A DNA stretch of 64,000 bases from Diplolepis rosae (GCA_030998225.1 JAPYXD010000581.1:7327501-7391500), one strand, 5' to 3'; counted from the stretch's first letter, positions 42,251-54,905 are shown. Numbers and translations: made by a program. The notes: generated by a model from the letters alone, not told the origin.

Positions 42251-43990
42251 ATTTAATAATAATTGGCTTTATTGAAATATTATTTGATAACGAGAATTTA
42301 AATCACATAAGTCTTTTTCATCATAATACTCTAAAAAGTATATCCAACTAATATTTATGTATACAATGAAAAATGAGTTTTTAAGACTAATAATATAGAT
42401 ATACAATTCAGAGACAACTATCTGGATGCCAAATTGTAACGTAAAGACATTTATTCTTAATATCCAGAAAATTTATATAGATACTTTATATTAAAATTCA
42501 ACTTCTGAGATGCTGCGATTAAATATCTACATGTTCGTCCCTACGTATTAAGAATTTAAGGTAATAATAATTGTAAATATCTATTTTCTCTACATGAAGC
42601 ATGTTATAGGAAGTATTATTGAGAATCGCTTCAGAAAATTTATAGATTTTGTACACTATTATTAATTTCTGAAAAAAAGAACTTGTGAATAAAACTGATG
42701 ATTATCTTATAAATTATAAATGTAGTACATTGGAATCATTATTTAGACATATTTATTCTCAAGAAAGTGGATTGTAAAAAAAATTTATTAATTTTATTTA
42801 TTTAATCCTTCTATGATTTACATTCTGAATGCTAAAAAATGTATTATTTTGATCAAACTTTAGTGTTCAAAAATAATTTTCCACAAAGATATTAAGAAAA
42901 TAAAAGTTAGTCCCATATATTCATTTAATGCGTCTTTGTTCTTCCTCTATTTATCTAGCTGATAAGCAGGTGTTATTAGAAGTGGAAACACCTAATGCAA
43001 AATAAGTAGCTATATCAACACGTGCGTTAGAAGATATGATTTAACTTTGATAATATCGCAACTTCTTTTATATAATGGATATACTATTCAAATTTAAATT
43101 AGTGAGTCACTGAGAGAAATTTGTAACCATTGAATAGTCAGCCGGATTTACTAATAAATCAGTGGGAATCCTTACTGATTTGTCTCAGTGTTACACGTTT
43201 TCCTAATTCGAATTTAGGGAATACAAAGATACGAACTTAAAATCACGCATGATGGAAGATATTAACTGCAGCATAATTTTTCGTATCATAAGTAAGATTT
43301 ATTTTGCAAAATTCAAAAAAGGGTACAAAAACGAGGAATGAAGAACAAACGCATAACATTTTTTTATTTAATTGATTAATTAAAATTAAAATTTTTATCC
43401 AGCTCAGTTATGTGTTAACGTGATAAGTAATAAAAACAGGTACTGGGTATTTTTGTTTAAATACTTCTATTATTTTAAACATTTTGTATAATTATTAAAA
43501 TGTAAATTAGATACTGAAAAAACCAGAAAATATTAGTTTATCTACAATCTTTTTTTCTCTCAAGACAAAACTTACATAAAATGTAAGATAAGACCACAAT
43601 TTTCGATAACTTGAAAAAGACTAGTGAAAAAGACTATGGAAAATTGTATCACATAATATATATATATATATGACCCTTTAATAATAATCGACAATAATAT
43701 GGTAATAGAATCTGATATTTTCATGAGAAATATAAAGTAATCATAATAATGTTGTGAATTCTAGAAGCTAGCAGAAAAAGCCAAAGAAAAAAATTAAGAC
43801 CTAGCATGAAAAGTAAAACTTCAATGGTGAATTGACAATGAATAGAAAGTCATTCAAAGAATCAATTATTTATTGTTGTAGAATGTATTATTGACATGCA
43901 ACTCTTACATCTACTGAGGTTCCATTTGCATTTTCTTTGAGAATCGGCAAATTTACAAGAAGAATTCACATTTTTTTTTCTATAATAGAC
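42250..43990. other. AT-rich stretch without recognised genes
   Basis: Searched by eye for micro-exons like those of gene A; no AG...GTAAGT pair encloses an open in-phase piece. It contains the short MITE at 43109 and a 22-bp AT run near 43659. Confidence 0.4.
43109..43194. mobile_element. Short CACTGAG-ended MITE
   Basis: Starts CACTGAGAGAAATTTG and ends TTGTCTCAGTG, with an inner inverted pair around AATCAGT. Probably a separate small family. Confidence 0.45.
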
Positions 43991-44175
43991 AATTAATTAT
44001 TTATTGTTGAACATTCTGTCGGATCGAATGTCGCAAATTCGATTCGATTCGCCTTATTTGTTGGATCGGATTTTTTCGATTCATTCAGCCGTTCGACGAA
44101 TGTCGAATATTTGACATCCGAAACTCGCTTCTTCGGATGTCGGATTTTTAAGATTCGACCGGCGCAGGATGTTGT
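43990..44175. repeat. Second locus of the TCGAATATTCGA satellite
   Basis: Contains CGACGAATGTCGAATATTTGACA, CTTCGGATGTCGGATTTTTA and GTCGGATCGAATGTCGC, close to monomers of the array at 12400-13556. Only two or three degenerate monomers. Confidence 0.6.
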
Positions 44176-44931
44176 TTGCAATTTTTAATCAGACATTACA
44201 CGATATATATATATATTATTAGTTTATCATATCGGAATGGTGAGTCGAAAGAATTTGTTTTTATCTTATGCGATTTATACATGACAGGAATGAGTATTAA
44301 AATTGTTTGAAGAACCAGGCGACGTAATTTTTTTTCAATAAAATAACTATAAAATTAAATTTTATACGCCTGAAAACTCGAGACAAATAATTATATGCAC
44401 AGGGGCTATACAGAGTTCTATATATTTAACACTTGCACCATCGCGTAGGTGCCTTTCTACATAAAATAAATCTCATGAATGAAGTTTCGGATAGAAATTG
44501 GAATTGGAATTAATATGAAGTAGTTTTTATTTCTTTATATAATTGATGGAAATAGACTCCTCTGAGCACTAGTGCAGGAAAAAACTTCGTTTTTGAATGA
44601 ATGTGATGCCTCACAGACGGCAGCTTATATGACCTTTTTTATCAATACTTCTTGAGAATCGCCGCTGAGCACTTAGGGCCACACCGAAAAAAGCAATATG
44701 CCAAACTGTTTACAAAGTAACTTAATCTAAGGCGCCGAGGCGCAAAAGTATCCGACTGGAAGAGTCGGGATCAGAAACAATATCATTTTACACAGAAGTA
44801 TGATTGCCATTCTAATTCGGACAATCGTCATGTCACATTTCGTTGAACCAAACAAATTAACATTTCTTAATAATCAGATTGGAAGTTATCTTAACTATGA
44901 TCCTAAATATATTCCATGCGCGAACATACTC

Positions 44932-44944
44932 CCCCCCCCCCCCT
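44932..44944. repeat. C homopolymer
   Basis: A run of about 13-14 C just downstream (in minus-strand terms) of the integrase tail. Similar C runs lie at 20340 and 23704. Confidence 0.9.
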
Positions 44945-44984
44945 TGAGAGGATAACGATCAAAACATCTTTTATAAAATATTAT

Positions 44985-45179
44985 TTATAATACATCGTCG
45001 TATATAGGTAAAATAGCTATTTTTGTTACAGGGCGCTTTTTAAGTCCACTTTTTGTTTTAACAGTTATAGTTCGGACAATGTTATCTAAACCTGGGTGAA
45101 TTTCGACTATTCTACCTATACTCCATTCCATACAGGGAACATTGTCTTCCTTTATTAATACCACAGTGGGTCCACTCAT
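44985..45179 (-). pseudogene. BEL/Pao-type retrotransposon integrase C-terminal tail
   Basis: The 64-codon frame reads GPTVVLIKEDNVPCMEWSIG, then RIVEIHPGLDNIVRTITVKT and RPVTKIAILP, the arrangement found at the end of BEL/Pao polyproteins (LIKED..P...W..GR...PG.D...R...VKT.....RP..KL..LP). Nothing else of the element is seen upstream in this orientation; sequence beyond 45180 matches 820-910 instead. Confidence 0.75.
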
Positions 45180-45294
45180 ATAGGAGAAAAGGGGAACGAA
45201 TTATAATATTTGCTATCAACAAGTAGTGGCGCTATTGTCTGATGGTATAAATCATTGATTTATGTTTGAAAATTTTCCGCTCTTTAGAATATAC

Positions 45295-45476
45295 CTAGTA
45301 AGAAAGTGGGCATTGAATGACATTGAAATAGCAAAATCTGGAAAGAAATGGAATCGAGAATAAAACTTTTGAATGCATTTTAATTCCTAGGCATTAAAAG
45401 GCATTCAAAAGTTTCATTCTCGATTCCGTTTCATTCCAGATTTTGATATTTCAATACCAATTAATGCCGACCTTCT
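45295..45476. mobile_element. Hairpin MITE, about 80-bp arms
   Basis: CTGGAAAGAAATGGAATCGA, GAATAAAACTTTTGAATGC and their complements (GCATTCAAAAGTTTCATTC, TCGATTCCGTTTCATTCCAG) flank a short AT-rich loop. Confidence 0.8.
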
Positions 45477-45681
45477 TACTGGCATCGGGTTGCGGGGTAC
45501 GGGGGTTTTGTTTGCATTGATATTAGTTCTGTCTCTAGGCAGTGGAATATTACCCCGGAACCGCCGTTAGGCATTATTTCAGGGTGGGGGCCATCTTGAG
45601 GCGATGTTGTCCTCTTCTCCTCGATTCTTCTTCTTCTCCTGTTTCCTGGAGTCCATCTTCCAGCTCAGCTCTTGCGGCTTT

Positions 45682-46845
45682 TTACGGCCTCCTTTTGGGG
45701 GCTGCTGCCCGAAAAGCCGCGCAACGCATAGTCCCCGAGACGTGATCAACCCGGAGCTTTTTCTCTCTTGCGTTGCAGAGGTAGCATCGCGGTTGCCTGG
45801 TGCAGGATTCCGCGATATGTTCCTCCTCACCGCATCTGCAGCAGCACCTGCTGCGGTCTGGCCCGCGACAGTCCGCTGCCATATGGCCAAAGCCAAGGCA
45901 GCGGTAGCACCGGTTGAGCTTCTTTCTCCTGCGCACTCTGCAAGATACCCACCCAATCTTGATGTGGGCCGCCTTGAAAAGTTTCAAGGCTCTTGCCTCC
46001 TCGAATAGCACGTGTGCTTTTTTGTTTCCTCTATAGGGCGTCTTCGTTAGGGAAACCCTAAACTCCATCTCCGAATCTTGCTCGAAGAAGCCTCTAACAG
46101 CCTCCTCGACGTCTCCAGCTTCAATGCTTGGGTCTGGATCGGAGATCTCGACCTCAATCTGGGGAATAAGATTACGGACCGTCCACCTGGATCCAACTGC
46201 CTCTTTGAAAGCGGTGTCTAGCCCCCCTCTGCTTTTTGTGGAACATTTCAGTTCCACCAGCAGGTCTTTGGTGCGCGTCTCCCTAATTCTCTGGACTGTG
46301 GAACCCAGTTCCTCAGGGTTGACGCTCTTCTTCAGTTTGCCCAGGATAGAAGCGTAGCTCATTCCCTCTCCTGGTTTAGTGAGCACCACTTGTGGGCGCG
46401 GACGACTGTTCTTCTTGGGCGCTTTCTTGTCCTTCTTCCTCTTTTTCTTCTGCAGGTTCTTCCCGGAAGGAACCTCCAGCCACTCCTCTTCTTTATTGGA
46501 GGCTTTAGGCCTCTTCTCCGCTACTTTCTTTACCACTTTCTTTACCACTGAAACCTCCAGACTCACAGTCGGCTCTCTATGCCGCTTGCGCGTGTCCGGC
46601 GTGGATCTCGCAGCTCGCTGTGAGAGGGTTTGGCTACCCTCGTCCACAGCTCCCTTGTTTTTGGGTGGCTTTATCTTCTTTATTTTCTTCACCAACACGC
46701 CTCTCATAAGGTACTCGAAAGAGTCGAGGTAGCAGACGGTATCCTCGATGTCATACCGCAGCACACTGATCTCCTTCTTCGCCTCCTGGATTCCATTCCG
46801 GATAGGGAGGTGCATGTTCTTCTTGGTCTTGGGGAAGTTCTCCAT
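45682..46845 (-). pseudogene. R1-type LINE ORF1 (gag-like, CCHC), truncated element
   Basis: A 387-codon frame. The N-terminal half is basic and Lys/Glu-rich (KKNSRPRPQVVLTKPGEGMS), with the region GLDTAFKEAVGSRWTVRNLI in the middle. Near the C-terminus there are three zinc knuckles: CYRCLGFGHMAADC, CCRCGEEEHIAESC and the start of a third at CYLC. This is the ORF1 layout of R1/TRAS/Waldo LINEs, which bind RNA as nucleoprotein. ORF2 with endonuclease and RT does not follow, so the copy is truncated. GC-richer than its surroundings. Confidence 0.8.
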
Positions 46846-47000
46846 CTTCTCCAGGGCCGACTACACCTTCTGTAACAACTCCAGCTGTTTTCTGCATTTA
46901 ATCCATTGTCTGGAATAGACTTATACTCACATTCGGGTAGATTTTATTGCGAAATTTTTTCTCTTTAATAGAAAAAGGGCCACAATAATCAATTCCGACA

Positions 47001-49200
47001 TTATTGAACGGCCTTGATTCTCGTATACGGATGCTGGGAAGATTTCTTATTTTGCAACGTGTTTCCAAAATTCGATATGTATGGATCAGATGTAAGCATC
47101 ATACGTTGGAAAACATCTTTCATTGTTTTGTCTCTCGCATACTTTCTCGAAAAATTTTCGCGGTATTTTTTCACGTCTTTTTTTCTTGCTTCCTGGGCCT
47201 CTTCGGACAACTGTCCGATCGGAAGTGGTGCCCATTCAATGATTCTAAATCCATGAATCAGTATCTTATGTACCGAAGTAGGCATACAATAGCAGGGGTA
47301 CAATTTTACGAAGATGTGCGCGGTTTGAAGGCAAAAATTTCGAAATCTTTCAACATCAACAGCGAACCCGCTTGACAGAACTTGTAAAATTGTGTGAAAG
47401 TTATTGATAAAAGTTTCACCTACTCCCAGAATCCTAGCAGAAACGGTCGAGTTTTCAAAGAATCTTCTGGCTGTATTGCCATCATTACTGCTTCCGAACC
47501 CTGGTTTTGGGCAGTCCATGTTCAAGTGTAATTTGCTTTTGAAGGCTTTCTGAATCAAAGATTTACGCTCCTTTATGATTTCTTGGTGTTTTTCACCACG
47601 CGCTTGCCAGGTTTGGATACCCAATTTATATCCTATGTGCAAAAAGCATTCGAAGCACCGGATCCATGCATGAAGAGTAGATAAACCGAATTTTAAACTG
47701 CTTATATCGATTTCTCGTTCTTGCATTTCATCAATTTTATTGAACATTTTCGACGTGGCTTTGCATAAGTTAGAACGCATTGCAGACTTCGTTTCCGTCA
47801 CTGCATTTGCTACTTTTCCGTCTATCATCGTGAAATGCATTTCATATGAAACTACAACTTCCTTTCCATCGATAATCGATTTGTAGGGAATCAAAGTGTT
47901 TATTTGACTCGAAATGTAACGCTCTTCATCACGAGTGGACTCGTAAGTTTCATGCAGAAATTGTAATTTGATGGGGCGACAAAAACGAGCTGACGAAGGA
48001 CGGGGATTTTTCCACACTACACTTTCTTTTTTTTTTCTCATTGTCTGTGCCAACAATTTGTAAAGGAATAAGCGAAGTAAGAAAAATATTGGAATCTGAA
48101 CTTTTTTGGTCACTGAACCTTTGTTTGTATTGGCTTTGTCCAGAACTGCCATCGCAACCCCATTTCACAATGCATCGGAGAGTAGAAGTGATTTGTGGGT
48201 CCAACGTATTGATGACATCTTGTTGCACTTGCAAAATTCTTTGGCAAGTGTGATCAAGTAAAGACTGTACTTTTACTTCTGCGCTCGTTTCTGTAACTGA
48301 AATGTCCTCCGGATAACAACGCTTTTTCTCTTCCAAAAGTTTCTCATACGACGGGTTGGCGAAGAATTTTTTTCCCCTCAACGAGTTTCGAAGATCGATG
48401 TACTGTTGCTTACACAACTTCAAATTCACAAAGTCTATAAGTGCCTCATCTGATGACATTTCTGTTGGGCGTGGTATTGCCGCTGACTTGAAAGCTTCCC
48501 GGTATTTGGCAGCGCGTGTCGGGCTCGATGTAGTGACATCTTTGAGAACATTGGCTGCGCCGACAGATCCGGAAGTACGGAGACTCATTTGAGGCGCATA
48601 CGTCAATTCCGGTTCGATCGCAAGCTTGATCAAAATCTTTGATCGGTCGATCCTTCTTTTCTTGCCCAGATGATGTACCTTGAGGATGAATCTGAGTAGT
48701 CTGAAAAGTAAAAAAATGATACGTTATTGAGGTATTTGGTAAGGTATGATGTCATGCGTGGAGTTCAAAAAAATCAGTAAAGTTAATCAATTATTTATAT
48801 CGTTATCAAATTTTAGTCAAGTTATAATGCGATTTTATTGTTATATTATGTTGTTAAATTTTTTTATCGTTGTTATTGTTAAATTTTCTATTACATTTCT
48901 CTTGAACTGAGAGTCAACTTTTACAAGTATTTACCTTTAAAGTGACAGTTGTTGCCAACCATTTCTCATTTTTACTAAAAAAATGGAGCAGCTTTACTGT
49001 ACGATTCCTTCCATCTTGATATGATGTTGCACAAAATCTTTTTCAAATCACTTTTCTCATTTTTATCTATCTCCAGATTTGGCTCCTTTTTGGGAAAATG
49101 TTGCTCTAAAATGTCGACCTGCGTTTCTAATTGCTCGTGAAATTTTCCTTTCAAAATTCCAAAAATTTCGTTTTTTGTGCAATGTTATTTCTCTAGTACC
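47001..49200 (-). pseudogene. RAG1/Transib-like DDE transposase, frameshifted
   Basis: Three blocks on the minus strand. An N-terminal part at about 49180-48935 (KGKFHEQLETQVDILEQHFP, EKWLATTVTLK) is followed by a GT..AG intron (48934-48701). A second block, 48700-47950, has ELTYAPQMSLRTSGSVGAAN and VKWGCDGSSGQSQYKQRF. The last block, 48152-47001, has SVVWKNPRPSSARFCRPIKL, MIDGKVANAVTETKS, LCKATSKMFN, GFGSSNDGNTARRFF, YCMPTSVHKILIHGF and SEEAQEARKKDVKKYRENFS. CDG, NGN.ARR-like and the SEE..E segment line up with the first Asp, the NGNFARK and the catalytic-Glu regions of RAG1, and LCKATS with its zinc-binding CTLCD. At least three frame breaks, one in an A8 run near 48030. RAG1 kinship is my reading of these motifs, not a search result. 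Confidence 0.65.
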
Positions 49201-49700
49201 TGACTCTGTCGAAAATAATGAATTAGATGTCTGAAAATCATAGATCCAAATATAGTAAATGAGCCATGCAAAAAGTTGTATGCATCTTAATACTATTTAA
49301 TTCAAAAACATTCGTCGTACGAGATGCCCAGAAAGTAAAACGCTTGCTATTTTGCTACTATGCAAGCTGAGCTCCTTCACTGCAGTCAACCGGCCGTACA
49401 CAGAGGCAAAAAAAATGACTCAAAATAAACGTCTGAAGGAATCCGAGGTTTTTTCTTTCGGATTTAGAAACTTGACATTATTATACGTATTTTCCAACTT
49501 CAAACAGTACAGGATCTCTTGGGATCACAACTTTTTCGTAGATTTACCATTGATGTTACGATAAATCAATGAAAATTGCAGCAATTTTTGCTTTCCAGTT
49601 TAGAAACATGCAAGAATCGAAAAATAATGTGGTAGATGATTAAAAATACTCGTCATACCTCCAGGAACGCCCTCCATATTGCTCACAACGATCTGTACTT
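49200..49700. other. No feature recognised
   Basis: Moderately AT-rich; a 70-codon open frame at 49352 has no motif. Confidence 0.35.
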
Positions 49701-50080
49701 CAATAAAAATGTGAACGCACTTTCAATAAACAGTTTTTTTACAGGTGTGTAGCGTGTGCCATTAGCGACCATAACGCAGCACACTTTCAACAGCTATCAT
49801 AGTCTGTACACGTTAGACAGCTCTTTGTCCCTTTGTGAAACTACGCAGTGACTCCCTCTGTGGGCCATATTATAGTATTAACTCATTTAAACGACTTCGA
49901 AATTTTGACTTTTGTCCAGCTTTTTTGGAATTCCGACCACTGTGTGTTGGATGAATTAAGTATTTATCAAATTCATTTTACTCGACTAAGATTTAAAAGA
50001 TGTCGAAATGTCCTTTTGTCCCAAGTTTAACCTACAGAGTCGAGTAAAATTACTCCAACTATTTTTCTGTGTGGTGAAAC
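49700..50080 (-). mobile_element. Repeat family copy 3 (inverted)
   Basis: On the minus strand from 50076: CACACAGAAAAATAGTTGGA, TTTTACTCGACTCTGTAGG, GGGACAAAAGGACATTTCGA. These match the termini at 341 and 4648. Confidence 0.55.
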
Positions 50081-50269
50081 GGAGAACATATATTTCTAAC
50101 TCGGCCCTAGCGATTATTAAACGTAGCTAACGTTTTAATTTGAGATCCTATGCGTTGGGTTAGCTGATTACTTGGGTTAGGTAGTTATAGATATGTTAGG
50201 GTAGGGTTGAAATCCGGCAACGTTTAGAATTTTAAGAAAATTGAAGCGAGCGAATGAGTATATGTAAAG

Positions 50270-50725
50270 CACTCTGAAAAAGGACCTTGGGTCCAAGAAA
50301 TCAGGTTTTTACAAATTTCGGTGGCATTGGAGTCTGTCTAGAACATAGTAAAATTTTGAAATTAACTATCTCAAACAACAAAAAAGATGTAGGCTTTTAC
50401 GTTTTCGCATGAATTTTCCTCCCGCAGTTAATCCCTTAGAAGCTACGCCGCTACTTCTAACACAATTTTGAATCTCTCGTGTTGGTGAACCTCTTGCACT
50501 TCGGACAGTCGGCTCAACGCGGTGAAAAAGAAAACGAACGATCGCAGGAAGAGGCGAAACGACGAAAAAGCCCGAACACCCAAGTAGTGGACGCGAAGAT
50601 GCAGAAGTCGAGGAAGGAAGTTTAATCGTCGAGACCTACCCCCACTATTCGTTTCACGCTCACGCTTCAATCGACTCTCCCGTGAAATTCTCGATTTGGA
50701 CCTAAGGGTCCCTTTTTTCGGAACG
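50270..50725. mobile_element. MITE with about 30-bp inverted ends
   Basis: CTCTGAAAAAGGACCTTGGG and TCCAAGAAATC on the left; CTCGATTTGGACCTAAGGGT and CCCTTTTTTCGGAACGG on the right. The interior at 50440-50700 is GC-richer with a 75-codon minus frame, unrecognised. Confidence 0.55.
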
Positions 50726-50964
50726 GCTCACATACGTTTGAGTGATGTGTGTAAATAATTTTTGTGACTTGTGTAATATATGAAAAATAAATAAATGTAA
50801 TAGTGTATAACTATAACATGTCACATGGTAAAATTCTACCAATCACTTAAATTAAAGACAGGGCGGAGTGTGGCAAGGGTAACTGGCTTCGTATGATTTC
50901 CGCCATTGTTATTTACAAGTTATTACAAGCATTTAACAATTTATTGTGTGTGATTATGCGTTAT

Positions 50965-51190
50965 TATGGATAAAAAGTACGTCATTCAGTGTGCTGTTTA
51001 TGGGTGTCTGCCACCAAAAAATGTCAGAAGGAAAGTGTGCCGATTCACTGGTTTTCGAAGAGAGAAGGTGCTGGACAACGATGGATAGAAGCTTCGGGAT
51101 CTCTTACTTGTCGAGGTTAGAATACCTACAAGTAGTGGAAAGGCAATATTTTCTTTGTCATCGACATTTCGATGAACAATATTACTAACA
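50965..51190 (+). pseudogene. Decayed THAP zinc-finger domain
   Basis: Frames must be changed twice, but the C2CH landmarks survive: VIQCAVYGC (first two Cys), FRREKVLD, RWIEASGS (the Arg/Trp core) and LCHRHFDEQYY (the final Cys-His). THAP domains are the DNA-binding part of P-element-type transposases and related host proteins. Confidence 0.55.
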
Positions 51191-51229
51191 AAAGAGGAAT
51201 GGTGCCTTTCTTCTTAATTGCGTTTTTTT

Positions 51230-52020
51230 TTCAATTTTAAAATCAAGAGTAGTCTATCTACGTCCGTTCTTATCTTCTCTACCATTTCCCAAATTTTAGA
51301 AACAAAATATTACATGCTTCTAAGGTTCGCAATTCGTTGCACAGGAAAATTTTCTGTATGTCTTCACTGTTAGAAATGTTTGCAATTTTAATATACACGG
51401 GTATATTGAATTTCCTATATTTTTACTAAATTTATTACATTTTGTAATTTTAGTATACTCAGATATGCTAAATTTCTTTTGTGAGGTTATATGTATACTA
51501 AATTTTTTAAGTGTACACTTAGTTTCTTTTACGTATAAGAATTTCTTAGTTTCTGTATACTAAAATTCATATATGTGTATACGAAATTCATCTGCACAAG
51601 CGCGTTTCGATTTGGACGGATCGTGCAACATGCAGACTCGCATGCCGATGCATTTGTGGTTAATTAAGTTGTTACATCGACATTTAATGCCGCTCAAAAG
51701 TTCGAATTGTTTGGATCTGCGATTTTCTCTTCAAAAGATAGGTTTAATTCATTTACTCGTTCATAAATGTAGCTACGTATTCCAAAATTTCGAAGCTTTG
51801 TCAGTGAAATGTGAAAAATGTAAGATAAAAACTCCAGAAGTAGTTAGTCATTGTAGGTTACGTTAACCGAATAAAACTTGCCGTCCTGAATTTCTAATGT
51901 ATTCAAGTGAAATTTAAAATATGATTCACATATAAAAGGAAATTGAATTTAAAAATTAATTGTTACTGGTGATTACACGAAACTTATATACACACATCTA
52001 CATATATATTTATATTTCGT
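51230..52020. other. Low-complexity AT stretch between the two zinc-finger relics
   Basis: GTATACTAAATTT-type motifs recur at 51400-51590. The 97-codon open frame at 51573 (ending KCEKCKIKTPEVVSHCRLR) may belong to the next relic but shows no clear domain. Confidence 0.35.
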
Positions 52021-52029
52021 TGCACATTT

Positions 52030-53550
52030 GACAGAGATGTTTTTCTGCCGCTATTGCAAGCACCAAACCATGCATTTAAAAATGCATTTGGTACACTTTA
52101 AGCTACACAAAAATATAACGGAGCATTATTATTGTGGTTTTAATAAATGTAGAAAATATTATCCTGCGTTAGTTTGATTGCGAACGTATATTGATCGCAT
52201 TCATTTAGTCAGGAAGAAAGAAACAAAAGATAGAGCATTAGACACAGTTGTTAACGATAAAGGCGAATTTATATGTAATGTCAGTACTTGAAAAAAAAAA
52301 TTTGGTACTTATTTCTCCCTCATCGGAAATTCAAAAAGATACATTGAACGTGATTTGAAAGTCCATTGTGCTGTTGGAATTTGTAGTATGACTTGAGATA
52401 TTGTTAGTCCATTCACAGGACATTTATCTAAAAAGCGTGAGAAACTGTCGCAAAAGAAAATTGAAAAAATCTGCTAGAAATTTTGCGCACTATAGAGGTT
52501 GATGAAAACCACTCTAATATTCAAGAATTTAAGGTAGCGAATGACTTTTCGAAATATAATAACTGAAATTACAGAAGTAATTCAGAACGAATTTCCATCA
52601 AATACAATAACAACAAACTATGAGGTTGTGATTGTTTTAGAAATACCGATAGTCATCTTCGAAGTAATTTTTGGCGTAGAAACCGAATCCGGGCTCAGAA
52701 TTACCCCATCACGTCAATTTTTCGCGTAATCCTAACCTAAAAGTGCGAAAAACACGGTTTTTCGCTATATTTGAGCTTCGATAACTTCGCGACTTTTTAT
52801 TGTTTTTTGAATATGAGAAAACCATCAAAAAGAGCCACTTTTCATTTCACTATTTACATGTATTATTTTAATTTTTCTAACCGGAGGTATCGTCGTTTGA
52901 AAAAAAAATTGCAGGTTTCGCAATGACCGATTTATATCGGGAAAAAATTAAAGGATCCCATCATTTTTTCCCGCCCTATATCGGTCGTTGCGAAACCTGC
53001 AATTTTGTTTTCAAGATGCTTTTCAAACTATTAATCCGCTAGCTAAATCTAAAACGAAATATAAAGTGATAGGGATATACGCTAGTATCGATAATCTTCC
53101 TGACGATATACGATCTCACTCAAACACTATAAAGTTGTTCGGGCTCTGCATAGAAAGAAACTTCGACCGTGAAGACGTGTATGGACGCATAGTAAAAGAT
53201 TTAGAAAGAATTCGAACTTATGGGGTACAATTACACCCAAATGAAATTTAGAAAAGTGGTTCTTGTGCTTATAACCACTCTCTTGGAGGCTTCACCGAAA
53301 ACTATAGAACTTTCTAAATATTTTTGTAGGGACTGTCTGATTAGGCGTGATCTATTCGCAGTCAAAAATGGTGAATATGAAAGTTATGAAGAGCGAACTA
53401 TCGAATTATATAATAACGCACTGAAAAAATTGAGCAAGATTGTCTGGAAGAATACCAGGGAGTTAAATTTAACTCAGTTTTTAATAAGTTGTCCAATTTT
53501 CATGTATGCAATCCCGGTCTTCCTTCTCGTTGGAGCCATGCTGGTTTAGA
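52030..53550 (+). pseudogene. Decayed C2H2 zinc-finger transposon protein
   Basis: FFCRYCKHQTMHLKMHLVHF and YYCGFNKCRKYYPA at 52030-52170, then CAVGICSMT and SPFTGHLSKKREK near 52370-52440 look like successive C2H2 fingers with stops between them. Further on, frames at 52988-53251 (KYKVIGIYASIDNLPDDIRS, IKLFGLCIERNF) and 53220-53549 (SKYFCRDCLIRRDLF) match, from memory, a repeat-encoded family in many animal genomes with this same order. I cannot name the transposon superfamily. Stops and shifts make it a pseudogene. Confidence 0.5.
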
Positions 53551-54694
53551 AGGAGTTATAACATACGCCTTGTAACTATACTTGGATTATTTTATAAAGG
53601 AGAAATGGTTTTCAACTTGATGCTTTGAATGATCGAATCTTGAAATTCCCATATTCAATCAAAGACATGAAATACAAACCTTGTAAAATTAGTCGTGATG
53701 CTAAAAATATTTCAGGTGGAGCCTGTCAAGTATGACAATTTTTGCGATTGTTTCCAATACTGATTCTTAATAAAGTCAGACTTTAATGACGACGTATGGC
53801 ACCTTGTCCTTCTACTCATCGAAATAACAAAGATAATACGCGCGCCGGAAATGCATAAAACCTGCTTACCATACTTACAGGCTATTATCAACGAATATCT
53901 TTCACTTTCACTTATACACACTTACTCACGCTTCACACTTACTACCGGCACTTACGCTTCCTGTACCGTCTGTTCCAACTCACTACGAGAACGACAGCAC
54001 CAGGAAGCAGCGGCGTTGAAGATGCGGCACGACTGGCTTCCGAACCAGGCAATGGAAACTCTAATGAGTGGGGTTGACCAAAGATACTCTGGCCTTTTCT
54101 GTCAAATGTTTTTTTCCAATTTAAAAAAAAAATTATTTTAAAAAGTTATTTTCAAAAAAATCCTTCCTTTCCTCTCTTTTTTGGAGTTATTGCGGTTTTT
54201 ATTAGAATCCGAAGTCAGCATTTATATTCAGTAATCTAATTCTAATCACATCAACATTTCCGTAGGAGTCTTTAAAACTTCGATTAGAAAGTCAATTGAA
54301 AAGCATGCGGTTTGTTGACCGTAAAACTCGGAAGCCGGTGAAAACTGACATTCCATGTGTGACGGACTGTACTCCGCAGAAGACTCAGTCACGTTCTCCC
54401 CCACTAGCATACCGACCAGTGCGCGCAGCAGCGACCCCCACTACTCTCCGCCTTCCGCCACCACGCGCGGATGTGTATAAAGGGAAGACCGTAGAGCCGA
54501 GAAAGGGCAGTTCGCCCGGGGAGAAGACGTCACACTCCGACCGGACTAATCCCCAGTGGATGCCGTGTCGAACACCGACGAATGGGTTCCCCCATGGTCG
54601 GCTTTCGACATGGGCCGGGAATCAGCTTCAGGTGCACCTGACTGACCCTGGTTCCGACATCCCTGGGCGAGGACGTCACTCTCGGACACCGAAC

Positions 54695-54905
54695 CGGACC
54701 CGAACTTGACCCGGACGTTTTAACTAGAACTCGACCCGAACTTGACCCAGACATTTTACGCGCGGACTTGACCCTCACTTGACCCGGACATTTTACGCGA
54801 ACTCTACCCGAACTTGACCCGGACGTTTTAACTCGAAATCGACCCGCACTTGACCCGAACTTGACCCAGACATTTTACGCGCGAACTTGACCCGAGCTTC
54901 ACGCA
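54695..54905. repeat. Tandem repeat of about 35-50 bp
   Basis: Units built on CGAACTTGACCCGGACATTTT and CGAACTTGACCCGGACGTTTT with ACGCG or ACTCG linkers; about five copies. Confidence 0.8.

Noticed and set aside
42250..43990. Search for a gene A paralogue after the third promoter copy
   Set aside because: No signal-peptide start and no in-phase AG...GTAAGT pieces were found.
45579..46008. Alanine-rich ORFs on both strands over the R1 ORF1
   Set aside because: Shadows of the GC-rich LINE ORF1 in other frames.
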